From Eukaryota sp. TZLM1-RC (Eukaryota; Metamonada: BaSk clade), in NCBI GenBank assembly GCA_040285825.1, contig JAUPSS010000003.1, positions 3,348,001 through 3,412,000 of the forward strand: a stretch of 64,000 nucleotides of DNA, in the 5' to 3' direction. Below the pieces are notes generated by a model. That model had not been told where the DNA came from and searched no databases. It saw only the letters and a list, made by a program, of their open reading frames with translations. The position numbers and the translations under genes were made by a program. Positions 40,001-49,600 of this stretch are shown piece by piece (position 1 is the stretch's first letter; each line of letters opens with the position of its first letter).

Positions 40001-42078
40001 GATTTAATTAATGATTGTAATAGAGTAATTGATTGTTTAAATCCAAAATACCTTTGCTTATCCAAAAACATTCTAATAACAGATTGCAAGTAAATGGTGT
40101 TCACCCGCAGAGTGGAAAAGGACTTGCGGACCGAAAATCTTCTGAAATTGGATTGAATAACAATTGCAGAATTATTTAACTTGAAAACTCTACATTTATC
40201 CAGAAACATCCTAATAACAGATTGCAGTAAAATAGTAGAATCCTGAAGTAAATAATAACGTTGCCTGGTCCTGATTCCTTTGAAATATCTTTGCAGAGTA
40301 AACGTAGCAGAAACCTTTCTTAAAAAGTCTTTTTTGGTCAAGAATCTTCTGATGTTTGATTGAATAATGATTGCAGCTGATTGTTGTTTCAAATAAACAG
40401 ATCGATATAGGAAACCTCTAACTAATCGTTGGATCAAAATTGCTGACTTTGACTGACTTTTGACCTGCTTACGTGTCAAAACCCCCCTAAAAATTGATTG
40501 GAGATAAATGACCTTCATCTGCAACTGATTTGATTGTTTCCGAATCAAAAAACCCCTAATAAGTGACTGGATTATTGTCGCTTTGATCTCATCCCTCTTT
40601 CTGATCAAAAATTTGAAATATTCACGTCCAAGATATCCTCTGAAAACTGATTGAATTAGCAAAGCAGCAGCTTCCTTTTGAGCTTCTTCTTGAATCTTCT
40701 TGACTTTAAGAATGGCTTTTTTGCGAATAAAGCCTTTTCCTGTCGAGTCAAGCACCAGAGGGTCAAATTCCTGCCTGTTCAAATCATTATGAGCGTTCCT
40801 GCGTAATTCTTCATCATTTTTGAGCCTTCTTCTGCAAATGAATCCTCTCAAGACACGTTGTACCAACAGAGCACTAAAAAGTCTGTGCTGGTCAAGCTCA
40901 TTTTGAGCTTGATGACGTTTACAAGCTAACTCCCTTCTTGCCAAAAACCCTCTTATGACAGACTGAACAACAACAGCAGCATCTTTTTGAGCAATAATTG
41001 AAGGTTTAACATTGAAACTCTTCATCTCAAACACGGCTCTTTTTCTTACATATTGACTAGATTTTGGTGGAGGAGCTGGAGTGGTCAATGTTCTGAAAGG
41101 GTCAAAAACAGGAGGTGTAACGTCATCATCTTGACTGTTGTTGACCGGCAAACGTGATTTTTGATCTTCTATTGGAGGAAGTTTTAAACCCGATGATGTA
41201 GCTCCAGTTGTTAAATCCTCCAAAACTTTCCTAATTCGGCCCATCAAAACGATATCCAAAGAATACTCTTGACCAACAGCCAAAGCCCTCCTTAGACAAA
41301 GAATGGCATCGCTAAACTTGTGCAGTCGAAGCTGTTCAATTCCACAATTATGATGAGTACTTGCCAAATAATGTGCAATATTTGAGCTGACATCGTCATC
41401 ACCCTTAGATGATCTCTTCATGATCTCTTCTTGGAAAACTGAAACTGTCTTATAGTTGACCTTCAAAGACTCATCATGCTTTCCCAATTGGGAAAGAATG
41501 ACCCCCAAGTTAAAGAGACTTCCGCCATAATTATTGGGATTAGAAATCTTGTTCTCGATCTTAATCGCCTTCTGACAAAAGGAAAGTGCTGCATTTAGCT
41601 TGGATCTACGTCTAAAGTAACAAGCTAAATTATTAAATGTGACCGCCCTAAAGCAAAGTCTCTGAGGAAAAGAGCAAATGGAACCCTCAGTAAGGTATTC
41701 TACTTTCTTGAGGAGGTCAAGAGAGGTATCAAAGTGAGACATGGAAAGGAGCTTAATGGCAAAAGTGTTGGCTTGGGCACATATTCTATGGCAGAGGTCA
41801 TGGGTGTCAGGGTCATCAGAAGGGAATAGGGAGAGTCGAGTGGAGAGAGAGCGCTCCAGAGACTTAATACAATCGGTAAATCTCTTTTCATTGGCAGCAT
41901 TAATGGCATCTTGCTCCAAAAGCATGATCTCAATAGCGTACTTGCGATTGTCAGGGTTGAGATCATTGAATGAAGAGCTTTTGTTAAGTTTATCAAGTAA
42001 AGGTGTTGATGGAGTAGATGGAAGAAGGTTTGAAGAACGAAACGTTGAGCCGAGCCATATTGGAAGGTGAGTCTTCAT
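37045..42078 (-). CDS. Giant TPR plus multi-IQ-motif (calmodulin-binding) protein
   Basis: 1677 residues, one exon, ATG 42078. Residues about 45-290 form tetratricopeptide-type helices (AFNNLACYFRRRSKLNAALS, GSLFNLGVILSQLGKHDESL). From about 360 to 1400 there are some 37 IQ-like repeats of 22-23 residues, for example VVVQSVIRGFLARRE, LLIQSVFRGYLGREY, AIVIQSVIRRFNARQ and VVIQSIIRGFLTRKN. An isolated last one reads VKIQSLWRGYVVRQRF. IQ motifs bind calmodulin or related EF-hand light chains. The array length recalls ASPM, but there is no calponin-homology domain and the TPR N-terminus differs. The C-terminal 200 residues are basic and Ser-rich. Role unknown; a cytoskeletal or ciliary scaffold is plausible. 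Confidence 0.85.
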   Translation of the reverse strand: MKTHLPIWLGSTFRSSNLLPSTPSTPLLDKLNKSSSFNDLNPDNRKYAIEIMLLEQDAINAANEKRFTDCIKSLERSLSTRLSLFPSDDPDTHDLCHRICAQANTFAIKLLSMSHFDTSLDLLKKVEYLTEGSICSFPQRLCFRAVTFNNLACYFRRRSKLNAALSFCQKAIKIENKISNPNNYGGSLFNLGVILSQLGKHDESLKVNYKTVSVFQEEIMKRSSKGDDDVSSNIAHYLASTHHNCGIEQLRLHKFSDAILCLRRALAVGQEYSLDIVLMGRIRKVLEDLTTGATSSGLKLPPIEDQKSRLPVNNSQDDDVTPPVFDPFRTLTTPAPPPKSSQYVRKRAVFEMKSFNVKPSIIAQKDAAVVVQSVIRGFLARRELACKRHQAQNELDQHRLFSALLVQRVLRGFICRRRLKNDEELRRNAHNDLNRQEFDPLVLDSTGKGFIRKKAILKVKKIQEEAQKEAAALLIQSVFRGYLGREYFKFLIRKRDEIKATIIQSLIRGFLIRKQSNQLQMKVIYLQSIFRGVLTRKQVKSQSKSAILIQRLVRGFLYRSVYLKQQSAAIIIQSNIRRFLTKKDFLRKVSATFTLQRYFKGIRTRQRYYLLQDSTILLQSVIRMFLDKCRVFKLNNSAIVIQSNFRRFSVRKSFSTLRVNTIYLQSVIRMFLDKQRYFGFKQSITLLQSLIKSKLAQHHRIRDVNNVVKYQALVKGFLAKKDHSRKIQSVVLFQSNCKRFLIEQMIFKMNSSAVVIQKTFKRFYYQKQYRCCLEKYYLIRSLIKMHLCRAQFRRERRSSVVIQSQLRKYLACKAFKQLLASTIKLQSVFKGYLSRQRLKVELDAAIVIQSVIRRFNARQNYLKILQSSLLISSTVRMHLGRLEFQKLKFNCVKIQSLIRTYNDRKNYQILKSSTILIQSIVRKFLSKRGSFKQQSAAISIQSSIRGFLVRAGFNRQVITIRSFSSGMQAVISRRKFQDMQRKSVLIQSLIRKFIIKRRNIQVWHCFNCIQCLIKFSLCRRKFKNLQQSTITIQKTVRGYLSRRQYFNMIPSLFYLSSLCHAKISRENLRKQLKSFTLIQCAFKSSLAQRQFTLLKSMNIRLREHSVAAVIIQSVFRGYLARQNFNEKLTSLIFLQSAIRTTFVQNQMNFNKQCIEACQSKIKSHFLKQSLRNRLGLVCLLQSIIRCGQSRRYYLCNVAAMTLFASAARSSVTRSKFLIQRSKSVVIQSIIRGFLTRKNLALVSEKETEEYAKFIAKIQNWSRTIILCKKLQESTSTVQNLQKMIRSCQCQNIHLQNVNSIRFYQSLVRTLLYFKRFNLDKHSLKTAQNQIPNVSTKSSTPQLNPESLDVADSIISRLIISTVYNNESSNNPNIWSGHPWAFLPYQTTQELIHSPRRVDFNHFNGKRATRRHSTTEIFFSNEPFSLNVQKNRNDAAVKIQSLWRGYVVRQRFELLRYYVERCKASFRSKRDASFVPPKIRPPRYPLRRFLNLNHASKIVVPLQVVSTVNKTSKLNDKVVYDPIHKVLQYQYGKLHSSEMSSSGPGRPPSRMIKSRLSMRDRPFSAMSVRSNKTIPHNHQFPATPALVRDSLSSIASSPPESISSMAEPSNFVLLDDSGDAKSPVRSMGIQFKVGIDDAESMLTSRRETLKSSRTRTVARRRGNRRNTKPLETPLATPR

Positions 42079-42155
42079 GGGGTGTAAGGCTCAGACCAGG
42101 TGTCAGTGATCTTCGTTATATAAGGAATGTTGGTTCTTGAAGAGAGAATTTTGAT

Positions 42156-42455
42156 AAAATGAATTAAACAACAATAGTTGACTTATACAAAAAGTAAGAC
42201 GACATCAGGGTTAAAGAGATAGCACGGAATTAAACATCAAACTTTATCACTCGGCCAGAGCTGATACTTGGAACATTATTTTAAAACACAAAAGCCTTGA
42301 TTAATTCACTGTGGATTGAAATACGCTTTCACCCTTTCACCAAGTAAATTAATCATAAGGTGAGTGACCATGATTACAGGCATGGATCGACATTAAGTTA
42401 TTAAAAAATATTTATCAAAAACAAAAATAATTCCAAAACGAAATAAAAAAGTTTT
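42156..42455. repeat. Dispersed repeat R1, copy 2
   Basis: Second copy of the repeat at 20433-20770 in the same orientation. It shares TAGTTGACTTATACAAAAAG, CATCAAACTTTATCA, CGGCCAGAGCTGATACTTGG, and the tail around GGCATGGATCGACA. It lies upstream of the IQ-repeat gene. Nature unknown. Confidence 0.85.
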
Positions 42456-42524
42456 GAAAAAAGAGCTAAAAATACAAAAATTACTAAAAGATCATTAATT
42501 AATTCAAGAGCACAGAACAATCTA

Positions 42525-43082
42525 TTAATCAGAATTTACAGACTTCCCCTCACTAGTTACTGGAACATCATATTTATGAAGTTCCCTCCGCCAAGAATTA
42601 CACAAATACCCCCACTTCTTCTTACTTATTTTGAGATCAATCGGTGGGGTTTTTGGATGATGGTCTTCTCGTTGGTTGAATGGAATTTGTTCAATGTATC
42701 GCTTGTATCCTTCTGTACTTTTTCCAAACTGAATCTGACGCTGCCTCCATTTCAAGCGTACAGGATCTTCTTCGGATGTACCGATGTCCGGGGTGGTGGC
42801 ACGTTTCCGTATAAACAATCCATCAGCTGAGGGATGTCTGCTTGGGGAGGTAGGAGAGGAAGGACATGCAGCAGGTGACCTTGGGGTGTTTGGTGAATTT
42901 GGTCTAGAATTGCCTGGACTAAGGATACGACTGCGCTGAGCGGGAGGTGCTGTGGATGTAATATTTCCTGGAGAAGCGATACGTTTCCTTGTTGGAGGGG
43001 AGGAAGGGACAGGATCGGCATGTTCTGGACTCAACAACGCAATCTTGTCAAGAACCTCCTTGGATTCACAACATGATGACAT
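42525..43082 (-). CDS. SLBP: Histone mRNA stem-loop-binding protein
   Basis: 185 residues, one exon. SLBP binds the 3' stem-loop of replication-dependent histone mRNAs and directs their processing, export and translation. The RNA-binding domain covers about residues 104-175: DPVRLKWRQRQIQFGKSTEG, YKRYIEQIPFNQR, HPKTPP, and KKKWGYLCNSWRRELHKYD. These match the family pattern (RRQKQI.YGKNT.GY..Y, P.TP, W...WR..LH.WD). The N-terminal 100 residues are Ser/Pro-rich with repeated SPGN and TRKR-like motifs, as in animal SLBPs. Its presence implies that this organism has stem-loop histone mRNAs. Confidence 0.93.
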   Translation of the reverse strand: MSSCCESKEVLDKIALLSPEHADPVPSSPPTRKRIASPGNITSTAPPAQRSRILSPGNSRPNSPNTPRSPAACPSSPTSPSRHPSADGLFIRKRATTPDIGTSEEDPVRLKWRQRQIQFGKSTEGYKRYIEQIPFNQREDHHPKTPPIDLKISKKKWGYLCNSWRRELHKYDVPVTSEGKSVNSD

Positions 43083-43120
43083 ATATAGAGATAGGATAGA
43101 GTTGGAATGTCAAAAAACAG

Positions 43121-44560
43121 CTTCTTCGTTCCCCCACAATTTCACATGATTTTGCACGTCAATTTAATGCTTTGAGATCCAATTTTTTAGGTAATTTGGT
43201 GAAAATATGTCCATTAAAAATTCCTTATCATGCATTTTTAGTCCTACATCTGCTGGAGTTGGTTTTTCAAAAGCAGAATATTTATGCAAAAGTGCTTTCA
43301 TTATTGGTATTACCGCGGTTTTTCAATCGAAATAGAGAAGCTTTAGCTAGACAGCAAGCAAATCAAGATTTTGTAGAGGAAATCTTGGTTTAATGATAGT
43401 CGTCCCATTAGTTATGATTTAATTTAATCAAGTGTGCAAATTCAATAAATATATTATTGGTATGAAAAATTTTCTTTTTGAGTGAAAACTCCAGTTTGAT
43501 CAAATTCCTTTGAATGAATCACATCTTTTATCGAAGTCTCTCGAAAACATGGTGCAAGAACTACCTATTGATGTGTGGAATAAGTGTTTTCCTTCAAGTT
43601 TGCCTTCTGTACCTTCGAGATCTTTGTCTAATCTTCATCTTGCTGTTGTGAAATTGCAGAAGTCTGTTTTAACTGGTTGTGAAGACCTGGATATTGCTAA
43701 ACGACTTAGTGTGACTAAGATTAATAATCCCGTCTTTGCTGCATTTTTATCAGACATCCAGAATTGCACTAGTTTAATTTCTCAGCAACCAAGGCCATTT
43801 GGTCTTCACTTAACAAATGAAGCTTGGAAACAAAACATGCGTTTGAGATTAGGGTTGTATCCAAGTGGACTTTTAAACAATTCTGTTTGTATTTGTAACG
43901 AAAAACCGTCTACCAATTTCTGTCATAGTGTAAGTTGTAAGAAGTTTCTTCAATATCGGTCAGTTCTTCAAAATGCCGTTCGTGATGTGACATATGAGAT
44001 GTTTAAGTGTTATAATTTTAGTTTCAAAGTAGAACCGTTGTTGAAGCATTATAGCGATAATAATCTGTTTAATTCACGTCGAGGTGATTTAATTGCTCCT
44101 TTTGTGGATTCCTCTCAAGTTGTTGTTGATTTTACTACAGTTGATCCCTTTGCTTCAATTTATCGTGATGATGTTTTAGTTGGTTCTAATGGTCACTTGA
44201 ACAAGGCTCAGGTTCGTCAGCGACACAAATATGCTGAGATATCAAATGATTTAAATATGAACCTTTACTCGAAGTTTTCGTTTGTTCCTTTTGCTTTCTC
44301 GATTTTTTGGCAACATTGGACAGTCTGCCTTGAATTTTCTCAATAATTTTGATAATATATGTCGTTCAAGTGGTAACAATTTTGCAGGGAAATTATGGAA
44401 GAATCGTATCATTTTGCTTTGTATAGAAGTGTTCCCAAGTACTTAAATTTAATGATGTCCAAGCTGTATAAGGATTCATCAAGAGTTGGCGTGGAGAATT
44501 TTGTTTCTTATGTGTTTTAGTTTGTTATTGTTAGTTCGTTATTTGATAAATAAAGATTCA
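43121..44560 (+). mobile_element. Family-D non-LTR retrotransposon, split by A6
   Basis: The left part (43121-43310) reads HDFARQFNALRSNFLGNLVK, IPYHAFL, GVGFSKAEYLCKSAFIIG across a frameshift. The right part (43464 onward, open 43510-44346) reads MVQELPIDVWNKCFPSSLPS, a CIC...CHSVSC finger, YRSVLQNAVRDV, RRGDLIAP and VVVDFTTVDP, KQ..RHKYAEIS, then FVPFAFSIF. The structure is that of families A-C but the sequence is distinct. Frameshifts at both ends of the right part. It meets the 3' end of B2 tail to tail. Confidence 0.8.
43311..43452 (+). mobile_element. Family-A fragment A6 nested in family D
   Basis: 142 bases holding only the last 27 codons (FFNRNREALARQQANQDFVE, EILV) and the family 3' tail. 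It is flanked by an 11-bp target-site duplication ATTATTGGTAT (43300-43310 and 43453-43463). The flanks join into continuous family-D sequence. The clearest case in the window of a very short 5'-truncated insertion. Confidence 0.93.
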
Positions 44561-44562
44561 CA

Positions 44563-45090
44563 ATATCTTCAATACACACATCAAAATCATCAAATCTCTT
44601 CAGTGCGCGATTTTCACACTGTATTCCTAATTGTAATAGTGCTTTGGTTATCATTTCTGGAATTGCTTTAAGTATACTGACACAATTCTATTTTGCCAGA
44701 AATCAAACTTCAGCTCTTTTTTTGCTCTTTCTTTTATTAAACATCTGAAACCTTCGAGAAATTTAACATCAGATATTCCAGTGTTACGAAAAAGAGAAAC
44801 AGCAAATACAACCAGCTGATTCTTGACATGCTCAACACGCCCAAGCTGAGATTAAGGCTCTTTGTACTTTTTGATTGCTCTTTCCAGCAAAGCAAAGCGG
44901 AGTTTCAATTTTTGAACAAAATTAATTGCTGATTCTTTACAAGCATCAACATGACAACATCAACAACTTTGATCACAGCATCAGACCTAGGAACAATTAA
45001 ATCAGCACGGCGTTTCCCAAAAGTATTATCATCTTCATTTTCATGAGATAACTTAGGCACAAGTTTTTCAAGAAAAGCTTCAATACTCAA
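44563..45090 (-). mobile_element. Family-B retrotransposon fragment B2, decayed
   Basis: Matches the 3' part of B1 base for base over long runs (ATCATCAAATCTCTTCAGTG, TCAGCACGGCGTTTCCCAAA). Remnants such as KRRADLIVPRSDAVIKVVDV are visible. Several frameshifts. The 5' break is near 45090. Confidence 0.82.
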
Positions 45091-45420
45091 CCAAAAAGTT
45101 AACAGCCAACCTCCTCTTGCGCCTTCCCATCAATACCATACACCTTCCTTCTTCTTTTATCATATGACAATCTTCCTTCTCTACGTAATGTACTTAATTC
45201 TGTGTCTCAATCATCGGCTCTAATTCAAAGACCACGTAAGCGACGATTTTTGACCTTTTTGTACACTTTAGATATCAGTTTTCTCTTGCCTGAGGTGACT
45301 ATTTTTTTTTTCTTAGTGTTAAAAGTTTCATATATACAGCACATTGAATTTGATTCATGATGTTATAATATTTAGTGTCCCCAATAAAAGCATTCTGTTT
45401 TCACTATTAATATATTAACT
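45091..45420. other. Unassigned stretch, protein-like in one frame
   Basis: On the plus strand one frame reads NLPSLRNVLNSVSQSSALIQ then RPRKRRFLTFLYTLDISFLL without a clear start. It may belong to the following family-E remnant or be chance. I assign nothing. Confidence 0.3.
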
Positions 45421-46440
45421 GAACCAGAAACCAATTATAGATAAACTTGGAGCAACACATGCATCAGGTCTTCGTAAAAGAAATTTTGCTCTTGCTGATG
45501 ACCTCAATTTATTTGGAAGATCAGAATCATCTGTCCTCTTGCTCTCCCAAATATTATTTTCTGGTCTCGAATGGGCTAATTCTATATGCCCAACTGTAAA
45601 AAAGTTTGGTGCTTTCTGTTATTAAAAAATATAACCAAAATAACCACAAATTTACAATAACCAATCCGTTTTTAAGATTTAATAATTTCGAACTTCCTAT
45701 GTTGCCAAACAAAGAGATCGGTTTCAGGGGTTTAGGTAAACAATACCCAGAAGATGGTTGTAATGCCCTTAGTATTTCCAATGATGTTTTGTCAACGATT
45801 GAAGATACGATAAATCATCTCCAGAATCATTATCATTATTACCCACTATGAGGGCCAGAAAATTGAATTACGTGTTCCATAATATTTACTTTGGTACATG
45901 AATTACCTTGCACATCTATTGCAGCTACTATTACATCGCTACTCAGTAGAACGGTGAAATCATGGCTATGAGTCACTAGAACTATTTTAATTGGATGATG
46001 TATTTACCCAAATGTAAGGGTGTTCTTGGTTTTTCCGATCTTACCTTATTTTATAAAGAATGTAAAACTCAGAAATACCACATTTTGCAAAATTCTTTTG
46101 ATCCTGACTTGAGAAATTTATTTGAAAAAGTGTAACAAAAAAGATCTACTTGGAAATTTAAATTTAATTCAATAGAAAAATTGGAGAAATATTCTCTACT
46201 AGTTGAAGAAAGAAATCGATTGACAAATATCCGACTGCGCAAGAATAAACTATTTCCAAATTTAAAATTGATGAAATTCAATGAAGAATCGACACAATCA
46301 GGGTGTGTAAACAATAGACCTAAATGGGGACATGATTCAATTTTAAATAATTTTGGTAAGCTCTTACCTCCTTTCCAAGATAATTATGATGTTTACTGTG
46401 GTTGACCTTATCAAACAGATCATTATCCTTTGATTGTGAC
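45421..46440 (+). mobile_element. Family-E reverse-transcriptase remnant
   Basis: Frame pieces read LGATHASGLRKRNFALADDL then NLFGRSESSVLLLSQILFS and WANSICPTVKKFGAF. This is an RT catalytic ADD region followed by the usual downstream helix. Further on, FELPMLPNKEIGFRGLGKQY and LPKCKGVLGFSDLTLFYKEC fit the RT thumb and the following region. All frames are broken. It differs from families A-D. It lies downstream of and antisense to the dynein gene end. Confidence 0.6.
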
Positions 46441-46614
46441 CATAGGCGGGGGCTTAAAAGCACAAAAATTTGCTTAATTTGTCAGTATTTCACGTAAATT
46501 GCTAATAGGAAAATAGTTTTTTTATTAATAAAACGTATTACATATTAGATATATATGAAACCTAAACAAAGAGAAAAACTGTTGGTGTAGATTAAAAACA
46601 GTAAGTGGACAGTA

Positions 46615-49600
46615 TTACGAGTCAACAGATAAACATGCATTATTTAAATTAAATGCTTGATCTTCCCCGGAACTATCAAATTTGATTGTTGTAACTAAAC
46701 CCTCTCTGGTTTTGAAGGCATATAACGGTAGGAAAAGACCATCCTTGTGTTCTTGGTCATCCAACTGAAAAGACAAATAACAGCTTGGAAGAGGAGTCCA
46801 TTCGGGGTCATTGGGTAGGCATTTTGAAAGACTACCACTATTGAACATTGCACCTTGTAGTAAAAGATTAGTAACTTCAATAACAATAGACTGTTCAGAA
46901 AATTTTGGAGGATTCCAAGAAGAGATCAAGTGGAGCTTGTCTACAGTAACACCAAATTTTCGACTGGACTGTTGGCAAACACAATTTAAGAAAGTGATTG
47001 GGTTGAAGAAGGACCCAAGATCTACAATAAAACATGATGAATCAGAAACATTTAACTTGGACAAATCAACAAGATTTGATCTTTTCTTGGCCAAAATTTT
47101 CAAATATTCACTGGGAGACGAGCCAGATGACATCAACAGTGACCAATTATGAGGAACAGTATCAGAATTGATTGATGAGGTAATGTTTTTGAGCCTGGGG
47201 TCAGAAATGGTGATTTTTGATTCCACTAAAGACTTAATTTCTATCAAATCGGAAGAAACTTCATCACAGACACGTGACAAAAATGATAGTTCCCGCTGAA
47301 AGAAAAGTAAGACAGGAGAGTCTACTGCTAGGTTTTGATTTGCAAAAGGTCCAATCAAATCGAAATGATGCATTAGGTCGATCAAAGAACAAACATGCCG
47401 CAAAAGAGCATTAGCATCAAAATTGATTGACTGACCCTCAGATGATGTCATTGAGAGGTATTTAACTGTTGAAATAATTTGTTTCGATTCTACAGAAGAC
47501 TTTGCTAGTCCAGAGTTGGCAGCCAAATGCAGCAAATCAGTGGAAAATTCTGGAATTTTGGGAGAAATATCCTCTAAATAAGCAGAAATTGTAAAGTTTT
47601 TTGGATTTAAGGGGGGAAAATTGGAAAAATACTTTGCTTTTCCAGAAATTACCTCAGGATTGAACAACTTTTGTACCAAGCTATTGAGTAATGAGTAGTC
47701 GAAATTAGAATCGACACGGCTGCCATAAACCACGGTCATAAAAAGTCCTATCAAATAATTGATTGAAAGGTTGGAAACATTGGAAAATTTTCTTGAATGA
47801 TTAGAGATCACTTGACAAGCAGCTCGGATGTCAGAAGCAGAAAATTCAAAATTTTGAGTCCATCCTTGCGGGACAAAACGCAGTCTGGAAGTGATGATGG
47901 TGTGTAACCAACTGGAAAGAACAATCAATCTATTTGATTGATCATTTGATTGATCATTTTGAGCTGATGACGTCATTGCTGACACGCTATTTATAAAGTT
48001 GGTTTTGATACTAGTGGATGATTCAAAGGTAATTTTCTGAGAATTTAATATAATGTTCATATTGAATTGAGAGTGGAACTCAGTAGTAAGGATCAGCCTG
48101 AAATTATTATGCACTGACGACTCGGAAAGTGATGAAATCGATCGGTCAAGAGTGGTCAACCAATCAACAGCCAAATGTAAGTTTTTGATTAAAACCCAAT
48201 TTCCATTCTTTGAACCTTGTACTATTGAATTCAGAGCCAAATCAGCCTGTCCTTGTCCCATGGCAACTTCAATCAAATTTTGATTGATTGCAGATTCTCG
48301 AATTTGAGGTACAGGATCAGCTCCAGGAGTGGTCACAAACAGTAAAGTCTTGACCTTTCCTGGGCAATTTTGAACTAATGACGTTACTGATGGAGAAGAT
48401 TCGGAAACTCCAAGTACTTCACGGCAACTGGAAGCTACAAAAGAAGGAAAACGATCTGGTCGCAGGCAATAAATCAAAACCAATCGTTCAGAAAATTTGA
48501 TATTTCCAAACCTAGAAAATTCTTGTTCAGGACATGCCGAGTCCATCCAATCAAAAAAGATTGCTCTATCTCCAGTGATTGATTCAAACAAGGAAGGAAA
48601 GCAATCCTTTAAACGCGCCAAGGAACTATTAATTGCAGCGGAAAAATTGTTAAAAGTTAAATCAGATTGTTCACAGAAAGACAAGGAAGTTTCTGTTACA
48701 AACTTCCAATGATCATCACCAATCAAATTTGGATTGATGACTCTGATTAAATGGAGGTTGAAAACTAAGCGATCTTTTTGCAATAAACTACAAGAAACAA
48801 AGTCAAATATTTTCCTTGTGAGCGCTGAAATTACAATAGCAATTCTAGCTTTAGTTGATGAGGAAGGGGTTCTTGAAGTTTCTTCGAGAATCTGATTGAA
48901 AAGTTCAAAGTAGATTTGTAAAGAAAATCCATAAAACTTATTGACCTTGGTTAAATCGTTACAAGTAGAGAACAATCGAGAAGAATAAGCTGCCAGCTCC
49001 GCAAACACAACCCGCTCTTCGTCTAATTGGGCACGAAGTCTTTCACTTTCTTCTAGTGAACTTGTGACTTTGATGGAATTCTCTTTAGTTTTGTCGAGAG
49101 AAGAGATCAGCTCAGAATTCTCCAAAATATTGCCAGTTGACTGACTAAGTTGCAAAAGTAAATCATTTTCAACATTTACCAATTCAGTTTTTAGCTTTTC
49201 TTGACTTCTTAATAACTCCATCCTGCGGGACTCAAGCTCAGGATTTTCATTCCGGAGCACCATAACAAGCAACTGTTCTTCTAAACTGGCAGCAGAAACA
49301 CCAAAGGACACCATTGACAGAAAAGGTTTGATTGGAGTAGGTATCAAGGGGTTCATGGAGGGAGTAAAGAGATAAATTTTAAAATTTTCATTGAATTCGA
49401 CTGAGCGATCACCCAATTTGATTGATTTTCTTGAACCCACGGTGGCAACATCACCCCGTAATAAGGGAATTAACCAAGGCTCTACAGTATCAACATTGGT
49501 TACCAGCAAAATCTTGCCAAATCGAAGAGAAAGCTCAAGAATTGAAACAAACCTGGGATCGTGATAGTTGACTGTTTCAACGGGATTCTTGGACGATGAT

